From Clostridiales bacterium (GTDB taxonomy: Bacteria > Bacillota > Clostridia > Christensenellales > CAG-917), in NCBI GenBank assembly GCA_014799525.1, contig JAAVHW010000059.1, positions 1-5,051 of the forward strand: a DNA stretch of 5,051 bases, read 5' to 3'. This document shows positions 1-5,051 of this stretch, piece by piece; positions within the stretch are counted from its first letter, which is position 1; every line of letters begins with the position of its first letter. The position numbers were made by a program, and so were the translations under genes. Under the pieces are notes generated by a model. That model had not been told where the DNA came from, made no database searches, and saw nothing but the letters and a program-made list of their open reading frames with translations.

Positions 1-573
1 AAGTTTATTACGGCGTTCTTCCGCAATGCGGCGATAAAAGAGGGCGTAACGGAGCTTCTTGACAACCGTGACGGACTCATGCTTGGTATATGCAACGGCT
101 TTCAAGCACTCATCAAGCTCGGACTTGTGCCATACGGCAAGATTATAGACACTGACGAAAACTGCCCGACGCTCACGTTTAATACGATTGCGCGTCACCA
201 GTCAAAGATTGTGCAGACAAGGATAGCATCCAACAAGTCGCCATGGCTTGCGGCAACGCAGGTTGGCGAGGTGTACAACGTGCCTATTTCGCACGGTGAA
301 GGTCGCTTCTTTGCAGACGAAAAACTTATAGCAGAGCTTGCCGCAAACGGACAGATTGCAACGCAGTACGTTGACCTTAGCGGCAATGCGACAAGCGAAG
401 TGCAGTACAACCCCAACAACTCCGCGGCGGCAATCGAGGGTATCACCTCGTTTGACGGCAGAGTGTTTGGTAAGATGGGACACTCCGAGCGTATCGGCAA
501 CGGACTTTATAAGAACGTGGTCGGAAATTACGATATGAAGATATTCGAGTCGGCAGTAAAGTATTTCAAGTAA
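1..573 (+). CDS. purL: Phosphoribosylformylglycinamidine synthase (PurL), C-terminal glutaminase domain, 5'-truncated by window edge
   Basis: The reading frame is open from base 1, so this is the last 190 residues of a longer protein; the first internal ATG at 79 is not the start. PurL converts FGAR, glutamine and ATP to FGAM in cytosolic de novo purine synthesis, and this part is the class I glutamine amidotransferase domain that releases ammonia. The nucleophile elbow GICNGFQ puts the catalytic Cys at visible residue 31 (bases 91-93). SHGEGRF lies at 97-103. The MGHSER motif near the end supplies the catalytic His161 and Glu163, matching the MPHPER motif of enterobacterial PurL. All three catalytic residues are intact. 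The wording GICNGFQALIKLGL and the motif set fit the large single-chain FGAM synthase of Clostridia better than a free-standing PurQ. A PurQ cannot be strictly excluded, because only about 30 residues precede the Cys (PurQ has about 85). folD follows after 56 bases on the same strand. Confidence 0.9.
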   Translation, partial: KFITAFFRNAAIKEGVTELLDNRDGLMLGICNGFQALIKLGLVPYGKIIDTDENCPTLTFNTIARHQSKIVQTRIASNKSPWLAATQVGEVYNVPISHGEGRFFADEKLIAELAANGQIATQYVDLSGNATSEVQYNPNNSAAAIEGITSFDGRVFGKMGHSERIGNGLYKNVVGNYDMKIFESAVKYFK

Positions 574-579
574 ATTGAT

Positions 580-603
580 TAAGCGCGGCGAGTGCCGCGC
601 TTA
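580..603 (+). terminator. GC-rich hairpin in the purL-folD gap (weak terminator or attenuator)
   Basis: A perfect 10-bp stem (580-589 with 594-603) closes a 4-base GAGT loop seven bases after the purL stop. The stem is almost all G/C, but the following bases alternate T and A (TATATA) and form no U-run. Intrinsic termination would therefore be inefficient. It may reduce purL-folD read-through or stabilise the purL 3' end. Confidence 0.6.
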
Positions 604-619
604 TATATAACAGAGTTGT

Positions 620-626
620 GAGGTGG
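620..626 (+). promoter_or_regulatory. Ribosome binding site deciding the folD start
   Basis: GAGGTGG lies six bases (from the end of GAGG) before ATG 630. This favours ATG 630 over the in-frame GTG at 618, which overlaps the Shine-Dalgarno sequence and would add four residues unlike FolD N-termini. Confidence 0.8.
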
Positions 627-629
627 ACT

Positions 630-1487
630 ATGCGGTTGATAGACGGAAAGCTGGTTGCTAAGGTGACGAGAGAAGAGATTGCAAACGAGGTTGCAAGCCT
701 CAAGGCAAAGGGGCTTAAAAATGAGATTGGACTTGCCGTCATATTTGTTGGCGACAATCCCGCATCGCAGGTGTATGTGCGCAACAAGATTAAGGCTTGC
801 GAAGAGGTGGGAATGAAGTCCTTCCTTTGTAAGCTCCCCGAGGATAGCACGTTTGAGGACGTGGCAAACACGATTGAGAGCCTCAACGCAAATCCCGACG
901 TATCGGGCATGATATTGCAATTGCCAATCCCAAAGCACCTTGACGAGAACAAGCTCATAAGCCTTATCGCGCCCGAAAAGGACGTAGACGGTTGCACAGC
1001 AACGCAAAAGGGCAGAATGTGGACAGGGCGCGATAGCCTTGTGGCTTGCACTCCGTACGGCGTGATGAAGCTGCTTGATTTTTACAACATTCCGCTTGAG
1101 GGCAAAAATGCCGTTGTGGTTGGTCGTTCAAACCTTGTGGGCAAGCCTATGGCACAGCTTTTGCTTGACAGAAACTGTACTGTGACAATATGTCACTCAC
1201 GCACGCAGGGGCTTGCCGACATAACGCGCAGAGCGGATATATTGGTTGTGGCTATCGGAAAAGCAAAATTCCTAAAAGCTGATATGGTTCAAGAGGGTGC
1301 AGTTGTCATTGACGTAGGTATGGATAGAGATGAAAACGGCAAGCTGTGCGGCGACGTTGATTTTGAAAACGTCAAAGAGAAATGTTCCTACATTACGCCA
1401 GTTCCAGGCGGTGTAGGGCCTATGACAGTCACAATGCTGCTTGCAAACACCGTGAAAGCATACAATCAACAGCAAGGTCTAAAATAA
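630..1487 (+). CDS. folD: Bifunctional methylene-THF dehydrogenase / methenyl-THF cyclohydrolase (FolD)
   Basis: The product is 285 aa, the normal size for this cytosolic homodimeric enzyme. It interconverts 5,10-methylene-THF and 10-formyl-THF using NADP(+) or NAD(+). The N-terminal catalytic domain has the signature Tyr and Lys in YVRNK (Tyr49, Lys53), followed by GMILQLPIP (93-101) and KDVDGCT (117-123) with the conserved Asp of the active site. The usual 'FHP' after DVDG is replaced by CT, as I recall from other clostridial FolDs. ACTPYG (139-144) precedes the Rossmann dinucleotide domain with VVVGRSNLVGKP (162-173). The C-terminal PVPGGVGPMT signature lies at 257-266. No key residue is missing. 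The start is ATG 630, chosen from its ribosome binding site. Placement after purL makes sense because 10-formyl-THF is the formyl donor in purine synthesis. No clear promoter was seen in the 56-base gap, so co-transcription with purL is likely. Its terminator appears to be the hairpin at 1521. Confidence 0.97.
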   Translation: MRLIDGKLVAKVTREEIANEVASLKAKGLKNEIGLAVIFVGDNPASQVYVRNKIKACEEVGMKSFLCKLPEDSTFEDVANTIESLNANPDVSGMILQLPIPKHLDENKLISLIAPEKDVDGCTATQKGRMWTGRDSLVACTPYGVMKLLDFYNIPLEGKNAVVVGRSNLVGKPMAQLLLDRNCTVTICHSRTQGLADITRRADILVVAIGKAKFLKADMVQEGAVVIDVGMDRDENGKLCGDVDFENVKEKCSYITPVPGGVGPMTVTMLLANTVKAYNQQQGLK

Positions 1488-1505
1488 TTCTAAAAATATC
1501 AATTC

Positions 1506-1823
1506 TCAACTATCAGTATTCGGCGGTTGCTTGTCAGCCGCCGTTTCATTTGGTGTCTCCACATGCTTTCTGTTTGTGGTGTTGGTTTTCTCGCGTACGA
1601 GCTGTTCTACCATGACGTAATAGTCAATTATCTCGCCGTTGTAAGGAGTTTTTAGGTGTCGCTCAACTATATTGTATAATGTTTTGTAAGCGGTTGAAAA
1701 TTCCTCATCATCAAATAGGACAGCAATACCACTCATATCTTCCAAGTACATAATTGCATGGTGCCAGCCTAAATTTAATTTGGTTTTCTTGATTTCACAA
1801 TTAGCTTCTGTTAGGTGTTTCAT
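1506..1823 (-). CDS. Small hypothetical protein (105 aa), AT-rich orphan
   Basis: I do not recognise this protein. The start is ATG at 1821-1823 (MKHLTEAN), preceded by a strong CAAAGGAG ribosome binding site (1831-1838) at normal spacing. An upstream in-frame ATG at 1844 would place that site inside the gene, so it is rejected. Residues 1-78 look like a small folded, mostly helical domain with aromatic-rich segments (LGWHHAIMYLEDM, EIIDYYVMVEQLV). Residues 79-105 form a polar Asn/Thr/Lys/Glu/Pro tail that looks disordered. There is no signal peptide, membrane segment, metal-binding Cys cluster or helix-turn-helix that I can identify. A hand count over 1621-1800 gives about 35% GC, lower than folD or the LOG-like gene. 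The strong ribosome binding site and promoter support a real gene. The low GC and lack of known family suggest recent acquisition or a lineage-specific gene. Confidence 0.7.
   Translation of the reverse strand: MKHLTEANCEIKKTKLNLGWHHAIMYLEDMSGIAVLFDDEEFSTAYKTLYNIVERHLKTPYNGEIIDYYVMVEQLVREKTNTTNRKHVETPNETAADKQPPNTDS
1521..1551 (+). terminator. Rho-independent terminator of folD, inside the 3' end of the convergent gene
   Basis: The arm CGGCGGTTG (1521-1529) pairs with CAGCCGCCG (1535-1543) as a 9-bp stem with one G-U wobble around a 5-base loop. It is followed on the plus strand by TTTCATTT. It begins 33 bases after the folD stop. On the minus strand the hairpin is followed by AATACTG, not a T-run, so it is oriented for folD. 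It lies wholly within the coding sequence of the opposing 105-aa gene. Confidence 0.8.
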
Positions 1824-1830
1824 TTGTTTA

Positions 1831-1838
1831 CTCCTTTG
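1831..1838 (-). promoter_or_regulatory. Strong ribosome binding site of the 105-aa gene
   Basis: CAAAGGAG on the minus strand, with seven bases (1824-1830) before the ATG at 1823. It is the best Shine-Dalgarno match in the window and fixes the start codon. Confidence 0.8.
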
Positions 1839-1890
1839 CAACATATGTAATTACACTGTAATAAAGTTTTTCTATCTGCTGCATTGGGGT

Positions 1891-1919
1891 ATTTTAACAC
1901 ATAAAAAATACCATGTCTT
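1891..1919 (-). promoter_or_regulatory. Putative sigma-A-type promoter of the 105-aa gene
   Basis: On the minus strand, AAGACA (1914-1919, 4 of 6 to TTGACA) and TAAAAT (1891-1896, 5 of 6 to TATAAT) are separated by exactly 17 bases in an AT-rich context. This predicts a leader of roughly 60 bases before ATG 1823. The gene may therefore be transcribed independently of the upstream aminotransferase. Confidence 0.5.
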
Positions 1920-1924
1920 GACTT

Positions 1925-1939
1925 CTAAGCATTGCTTAG
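1925..1939. repeat. Perfect inverted repeat CTAAGC-ATT-GCTTAG
   Basis: A 6-bp palindrome with a 3-base spacer. It lies 9 bases downstream of the aminotransferase stop and five bases upstream of the -35 of the 105-aa gene. On the minus strand no T-run follows, so it is a poor aminotransferase terminator. On the plus strand seven T's follow after four bases (1944-1950), but no plus-strand gene needs a terminator here. It could be an operator, an mRNA 3'-end hairpin or chance. Confidence 0.45.
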
Positions 1940-1948
1940 CAACTTTTT

Positions 1949-3130
1949 TTACAAGTCTTTTACAAACTCTTCAATCAAATCAAACGCTTTTTCTATGACT
2001 TCAAGGGAATAGGCATAGCTTATGCGGATAAAGTCGTTGCCGCTACTGCCAAATGCGCTGCCAGGAATAACTGCTACATTTTTGGAATCAAGCAGGGCGT
2101 AGGCAAACTCTTCGCAGCTAAGTCCCGTAGATTTCACGCTTGGGAATACGTAGAACGCGCCGCGCGGGGTGAAGCAGTCAAGCCCCATTTTATTGAGGCG
2201 GCTAAGTATGTATTTGCGGCGCTCGTCGTAAATGTTCAGCATTTCATGCACTTCCTTGAAGCCGCTTTTGAAGGATGCGTTGAGTGCTTCGAGTGCCGTA
2301 TACTGTGCCGCGGTTGGGGCGCACATTACGGAATACTGATGTATCTTTGTTATTATTTTTATTATTTCCTTCGGGGCACATACGTAGCCAAGCCGCCAAC
2401 CAGTCATTGCAAAATACTTTGAAAAGCCGCTGACTATAATAGTGCGCTCGCGCATATTGCCAATTGATGCAATTGACGTAAACTTTGCGCCGTCATATAC
2501 AAGCTCGCCGTATATCTCATCACTGAAAACGATAAGGTTGTGTTTTTCTATTATCGGCACGAGCTTTCTCAAGTCATCCTCATCCATAATTGCGCCAGTC
2601 GGGTTGTTGGGATAGGCGAGTATCAAGCCCTTTGTCTTTGGGGTTATTTTGCTTTGTAGCTCCTCGGGGGTGAGCTTAAATTCGTTTTCTATTTTGCAAT
2701 CAATGGGGACAGGTACGCCGCCGCAGAGGGATACGAGAGGGGCGTAGCAGACAAAGCATGGTTCGGGTATGAGAATTTCATCGCCTATCGCACAGATAGC
2801 GCGGAATGCCGCGTCCAAGCCCTCTGACGCGCCGACAGTTATCACAATTTCATCTTCCGCGCAATAGTCCACGCCGATGAACTGCTTTGTGTACTTGGAT
2901 ATGGTTTGCCTGAGCTCAAGCAGTCCTGCGTTTGCGGTGTAGTGGGTTTTGCCCGCGTTTATGCTGTTTATGCCTGCGCGACTGAATATGGTAGGCGTTG
3001 CAAAGTCGGGCTCGCCAACGCCCAAGGAAAGGCAGTCCTTTCTGCTTGCGGCGATGCCGAAAAACTTTCTTATACCCGACGACGGAATGTTCCTCGCGAT
3101 TGGATTGAGAATTGAGTTGTAGTCTATCAT
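1949..3130 (-). CDS. PLP-dependent class I/II aminotransferase (aspartate/aromatic-type fold)
   Basis: A 393-aa protein of normal length for fold-type I class I/II aminotransferases, which are cytosolic dimers that move amino groups between amino acids and 2-oxoacids. The N-terminal block SSGIRKFF...LSLGVGEPDF (17-43) and KTHYTANAGL (61-70) are typical. YPNNPTGA (173-180) carries the cofactor-contacting Asn176. SDEIYGELVYDG (203-214) has Asp204 and Tyr207, which contact the pyridine ring. SGFSKYFAMTGWRLGY (234-249) holds the Schiff-base Lys238. FIRISYA (367-373) gives Arg369, which binds the substrate carboxylate. All are intact, so the enzyme should be active. Substrate preference cannot be read from sequence; the family includes AspC-like, aromatic and alanine aminotransferases. 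ATG at 3128-3130 has the ribosome binding site CGAGGT five bases upstream. From memory, close relatives in Firmicutes often sit next to an Lrp/AsnC regulator, but none is present here. No T-rich terminator follows. Confidence 0.93.
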   Translation of the reverse strand: MIDYNSILNPIARNIPSSGIRKFFGIAASRKDCLSLGVGEPDFATPTIFSRAGINSINAGKTHYTANAGLLELRQTISKYTKQFIGVDYCAEDEIVITVGASEGLDAAFRAICAIGDEILIPEPCFVCYAPLVSLCGGVPVPIDCKIENEFKLTPEELQSKITPKTKGLILAYPNNPTGAIMDEDDLRKLVPIIEKHNLIVFSDEIYGELVYDGAKFTSIASIGNMRERTIIVSGFSKYFAMTGWRLGYVCAPKEIIKIITKIHQYSVMCAPTAAQYTALEALNASFKSGFKEVHEMLNIYDERRKYILSRLNKMGLDCFTPRGAFYVFPSVKSTGLSCEEFAYALLDSKNVAVIPGSAFGSSGNDFIRISYAYSLEVIEKAFDLIEEFVKDL

Positions 3131-3135
3131 AGCGT

Positions 3136-3141
3136 ACCTCG
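3136..3141 (-). promoter_or_regulatory. Ribosome binding site of the aminotransferase
   Basis: CGAGGT on the minus strand, five bases before ATG 3130; it supports that start. Confidence 0.65.
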
Positions 3142-3153
3142 CGGTTTGAGTAT

Positions 3154-3171
3154 CAGTATACGCAGTATGCG
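3154..3171. repeat. 9-bp tandem repeat in the aminotransferase leader
   Basis: CAGTATACG is followed directly by CAGTATGCG (8 of 9 identical), and a third partial copy GAGTAT precedes them at 3148-3153. The array lies 24 bases upstream of the aminotransferase start. One copy overlaps a possible alternative -10 (TATACT on the minus strand, 3155-3160; TTGCAA at 3180-3185, 19-base spacer). It could be a regulator site or a chance repeat. Confidence 0.4.
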
Positions 3172-3208
3172 TTTTATAGTTGCAATACGTCGTGAGTTTA
3201 TAAATATA

Positions 3209-3237
3209 AGTATGCTACAAGTTTAGGTTTTTGTCTA
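3209..3237 (-). promoter_or_regulatory. Putative promoter of the aminotransferase
   Basis: On the minus strand, TAGACA (3232-3237, 5 of 6) and CATACT (3209-3214, 4 of 6) are separated by 17 bases. This would give a leader of about 70 bases. A weaker alternative lies closer to the gene (TTGCAA at 3180-3185, TATACT at 3155-3160, 19-base spacer). Confidence 0.4.
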
Positions 3238-3282
3238 ATTATCTATATAAAGTTTCAATTTGCGTCGATAAAATTCCGATGA

Positions 3283-3296
3283 ATGCAAGATTGCAT
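3283..3296. repeat. Operator-like palindrome ATGCAA-GA-TTGCAT
   Basis: A perfect 6-2-6 inverted repeat ending one base before the -35 of the rightward promoter. Its position suits binding by a dimeric regulator, but no regulator gene is in view to match it. Confidence 0.45.
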
Positions 3297-3297
3297 A

Positions 3298-3326
3298 TTG
3301 AAATGAGTTCAAAGCCGTGGTATCAT
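3298..3326 (+). promoter_or_regulatory. Promoter of the LOG-family gene, with extended -10
   Basis: TTGAAA (3298-3303, 5 of 6 to TTGACA) and TATCAT (3321-3326, 5 of 6 if compared at TAT.AT) are separated by exactly 17 bases. A TGG just before the -10 gives an extended -10 element. Transcription would start near 3333, giving a leader of about 25 bases. This is the most convincing promoter in the window. The -35 is the left arm of a second inverted repeat (TTGAA-atgag-TTCAA, 3298-3312). Confidence 0.65.
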
Positions 3327-3358
3327 ACATATAATGAAATATACTCTTAGAGGTGTTT

Positions 3359-3934
3359 ATGAAGAAGATTGTATCCATAATCGGCGACAACTACGTCGAG
3401 CGTGACAGCAAGAATTTTAAGTTCGCATTTGAGATGGGCAAGGCACTTGTCGATAACGGTTATAGGGTTGTGTCAGGCGGCTTGGGCGGCGTTATGCAGG
3501 CGGCGTTCGAGGGTGCGCACGCGTCAGAATTCTATCAAGAGGGCGATACGATTGCGCTGTTGCCCGTGTATGACAGAACGAAAGCAAACGGCTTTGCGGA
3601 TATCGTCATTGCTACGGGACTCGATATATATAGAAACGTGATAGTCGCAAACTCCGACGCGGTTATCGCAGTCGGCGGTGGCGCAGGTACGCTGTCGGAG
3701 ATAGCTTTTGCCTGGTCGCTTAAACGCCTTATGCTCGCATACGAGGACGCAGAGGGCTGGAGCAGTAAGGTCGCAGGTGAGCGCATGGACCACCGTACAC
3801 GCTATGAAAATATAGAAGAAGACAAGGTGTTTGGCGTAAAAACCGCGGATGAGGCTATCGCCATACTTGAAAAGTACATAAATCAATACGATAAGTATTG
3901 GACGGGCATCAAGCCACTTGGAGACAAAGCATAA
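3359..3934 (+). CDS. LOG-like / TIGR00725-type Rossmann-fold protein
   Basis: A 191-aa protein of the family related to 'lysine decarboxylase-like' LOG proteins and DprA-type Rossmann folds, most like the TIGR00725 branch, whose role is unknown. IVSIIGD (4-10) opens the fold. SGGLGGVMQAAFEGA (39-53) is the first glycine-rich loop. IYRNVIVANSDAVIAVGGGAGTLSEIAFAW (90-119) contains the second. LOG enzymes that cleave the ribose-base bond of nucleotides use an Arg and a Glu here; Arg92 and Glu114 are both present. The first residue of the usual PGGxGT is Gly instead of Pro (GGGAGT, 106-111), as in this branch. A binding or hydrolytic role on a nucleotide is therefore possible but not shown. The start is ATG 3359, five bases after GAGG (3350-3353); an in-frame GTG at 3353 is part of that site. 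It has its own promoter and appears to be monocistronic. Confidence 0.85.
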   Translation: MKKIVSIIGDNYVERDSKNFKFAFEMGKALVDNGYRVVSGGLGGVMQAAFEGAHASEFYQEGDTIALLPVYDRTKANGFADIVIATGLDIYRNVIVANSDAVIAVGGGAGTLSEIAFAWSLKRLMLAYEDAEGWSSKVAGERMDHRTRYENIEEDKVFGVKTADEAIAILEKYINQYDKYWTGIKPLGDKA

Positions 3935-3973
3935 TCGCATAGCAGTACATAATGCAATAATAAAGTCAAATAC

Positions 3974-4007
3974 AAAAAGGGCATCGCAGCTTGTTAGCGA
4001 TGCCCTT
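3974..4007 (-). terminator. Strong intrinsic terminator of the SH3b gene, possibly bidirectional
   Basis: A perfect 11-bp stem (3977-3987 with 3997-4007) with a 9-base loop lies between convergent genes. On the minus strand it is followed at once by TTTTTGTATTTG, an excellent U-tract, so it ends the transcript of the SH3b gene 34 bases after its stop. On the plus strand the tail is TTAGCGTTATATTTT, so it would stop the LOG-family transcript less efficiently. Confidence 0.85.
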
Positions 4008-4041
4008 AGCGTTATATTTTGTCAGTAGAGTATTTGAGTCG

Positions 4042-5051
4042 TTATTGCTTTTGCTTGTTGTCCTCGCCGTCGTGCTTCTTTTTGGTGACTTCAATCACGA
4101 TGAAGATGCAAATTCCAGTAAGCGCAACGAATATTGCAAGCACGATTGCGATAATCTGTACGGTTGTCAAGCCGCCAATCTGAACGTCGTCACGGTGCAT
4201 ATAACCGACAACGCCATCCTCGGTGCGGACGAGGTAGAACTCCTCAAGCTCTTCCAAAATCTCAACTTCCTTGCCGTCTACAATCTGCGTAAGCGCTGCG
4301 GATTCAACGCTTGAGGCAGAGTATACGTTCACAAGTCCGCCAACACGCGTAGCCTTGGCTTTGCCATAGAGAGCTTTTTCAGTGGGCTCGGGCGTGGGGT
4401 TGGGGTCGACAATTTCCTCATTGCTTATCTTTTCGCAATCCGCGGACTTTATAAAATACACCTTGTTTGCGTATCTTATGCGCATCCACACGCCGCCGTC
4501 ATAGTCCGCGCAATCGGATACGCCAAGGAAGCGCGTACCTGCTTCTATCGTCAGCTTGCCCTCATCAATATCGGGAAGCGCATATATGGTTGCGTCAGAC
4601 TTCACTGTATACGTGCCGACAATCTCTGAAACAGGCAGGCGGTCAAAGTCCTTTTCTACAACGATAAACATGTCTCCGTTAAGCAGGGCATAGCGGAAGC
4701 CGTCACCTAAGCCGCTTGCACTCTTTAGCATGATAAGCGTATCTTTAGGTGCGGAGGTTATGCTGTCCGCGCGTCCGTCGCACGGAACCTTGTAGGAAAC
4801 AGTGCCTTCCTTCAGCTTTGCAAATGAATAGAAGTCGCTTGCGTTTGCAGTGTACTCCTCAAAGGTGTAGCTTTCCTTTGTGACACATTCCACCTTGAGC
4901 TCGCCGACAAGACATTCGTCCGCAGTGAAGTAGAGGCTGTTGCCGTAAAGATACGCGGAGTTTGCGCTCACTCTGATTGAGGTGGAGTCTGATTTCAGTA
5001 TAGTTTCGTCAACCAAAACAAACGACGTTATCTTGTTTGCGTATTGCTGAA
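4042..5051 (-). CDS. Membrane-anchored surface protein with SH3b-like domains, N-terminus cut by window edge
   Basis: The frame stays open to the right edge, so the N-terminus is missing; a TTG at 5016 is an internal Leu codon. In the visible 335 residues, positions 1-140 are a beta-rich region of no family I can name. Residues about 145-204 resemble an SH3b domain (YTVKSDATIYALP... then GVWMRIRYANKVYFIK). A Pro/Glu linker DPNPTPEPTE (215-224) leads to a second, clearer SH3b domain (about 228-291; VNVYSASSVES, VEILEELEEFYLVRTEDGVVGYMHRDDV). A hydrophobic segment (about 296-319, QIIAIVLAIFVALTGICIFIVI) is followed by a basic tail TKKKHDGEDNKQKQ. This predicts an extracellular protein held by a C-terminal membrane helix with a short cytoplasmic tail, provided a signal peptide lies beyond the edge. 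SH3b domains often bind cell wall, so a cell-envelope role is inferred. A strong terminator follows. Confidence 0.8.
   Translation of the reverse strand, partial: QQYANKITSFVLVDETILKSDSTSIRVSANSAYLYGNSLYFTADECLVGELKVECVTKESYTFEEYTANASDFYSFAKLKEGTVSYKVPCDGRADSITSAPKDTLIMLKSASGLGDGFRYALLNGDMFIVVEKDFDRLPVSEIVGTYTVKSDATIYALPDIDEGKLTIEAGTRFLGVSDCADYDGGVWMRIRYANKVYFIKSADCEKISNEEIVDPNPTPEPTEKALYGKAKATRVGGLVNVYSASSVESAALTQIVDGKEVEILEELEEFYLVRTEDGVVGYMHRDDVQIGGLTTVQIIAIVLAIFVALTGICIFIVIEVTKKKHDGEDNKQKQ

Larger units (their letters stand above)
3131..3358. other. AT-rich divergent intergenic region
   Basis: This is the largest gene-free stretch, 228 bases, between the divergent aminotransferase and LOG-family genes. 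It holds the promoters, inverted repeats and tandem repeat listed separately. I see no tRNA, riboswitch or conserved RNA structure. The central part (about 3238-3282) shows nothing recognisable beyond AT-richness. Confidence 0.6.

Noticed and set aside
579..1051. Long open frames on the minus strand opposite folD and purL
   Set aside because: They are shadows of strongly conserved plus-strand genes and have no recognisable family or ribosome binding site.
3279..3350. A 23-codon plus-strand ORF (ATG 3279 to TAG 3350) that could be a leader peptide before the LOG-family gene
   Set aside because: It has no ribosome binding site, and the likely promoter (3298-3326) lies inside it, so the transcript would start after its ATG.
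3353..3358. In-frame GTG at 3353 as an alternative start of the LOG-family gene
   Set aside because: The GTG is part of the Shine-Dalgarno sequence; ATG 3359 has proper spacing and gives the family-typical N-terminus MKKIVSIIG.
3524..3940. Minus-strand 138-codon open frame opposite the LOG-family gene
   Set aside because: It lies almost entirely antisense to a recognisable conserved protein and resembles no known family.
3991..4314. Plus-strand 107-codon open frame with a hydrophobic N-terminus opposite the SH3b gene
   Set aside because: Its hydrophobic start is the antisense of the terminator and the Lys-rich tail region, and the minus-strand gene has clear SH3b domains, a membrane anchor and a terminator.
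5014..5016. TTG at 5016 as the start of the SH3b protein
   Set aside because: The frame continues open to base 5051 with protein-like sequence (QQYANKITSFV) and there is no ribosome binding site, so the gene is truncated by the window.

Overview
The window looks like ordinary chromosomal DNA from an uncultured or little-studied member of the Firmicutes, probably a clostridial lineage. Reasons: strong AGGAGG-type ribosome binding sites, a glutamine amidotransferase domain of the long single-chain FGAM synthase type seen in Clostridia, a FolD carrying the 'DVDGCT' variant found in clostridial relatives, and a surface SH3b protein with a membrane anchor. Base composition is mixed: coding regions are moderately GC-rich, while the intergenic stretches and one small gene are clearly AT-rich. 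No phage, transposon, CRISPR array, tRNA or rRNA was seen.

Layout from left to right. (1) Bases 1-573, plus strand: the C-terminal 190 residues of PurL (glutaminase domain), cut by the left edge. (2) A GC-rich hairpin at 580-603 with a poor U-tract, then folD (630-1487, plus). Together these join purine synthesis to the one-carbon folate pool that supplies it. (3) A convergent small AT-rich orphan gene (1506-1823, minus, 105 aa) whose 3' end contains the folD terminator hairpin (1521-1551). It has its own likely promoter at 1891-1919. (4) A class I/II PLP aminotransferase (1949-3130, minus, 393 aa). (5) A 228-bp divergent AT-rich intergenic region (3131-3358) with promoters for both flanking genes, two inverted repeats at the rightward promoter and a 9-bp tandem repeat before the aminotransferase. 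(6) A LOG-like / TIGR00725-type nucleotide-binding-fold protein (3359-3934, plus, 191 aa). (7) A strong hairpin terminator (3974-4007) between convergent genes. (8) The C-terminal 335 residues of a surface protein with two SH3b-like domains and a C-terminal membrane anchor (4042-5051, minus), cut by the right edge.

Only purL and folD form an evident functional pair: FolD makes 10-formyl-THF, the formyl donor of purine synthesis, and PurL catalyses the FGAR to FGAM step. The other genes appear to be separate transcription units. I see no convincing new multi-gene system. The points most worth a second look are the orphan gene that reads through the folD terminator, the operator-like palindromes at the LOG-family promoter, and the anchored SH3b protein at the right edge.
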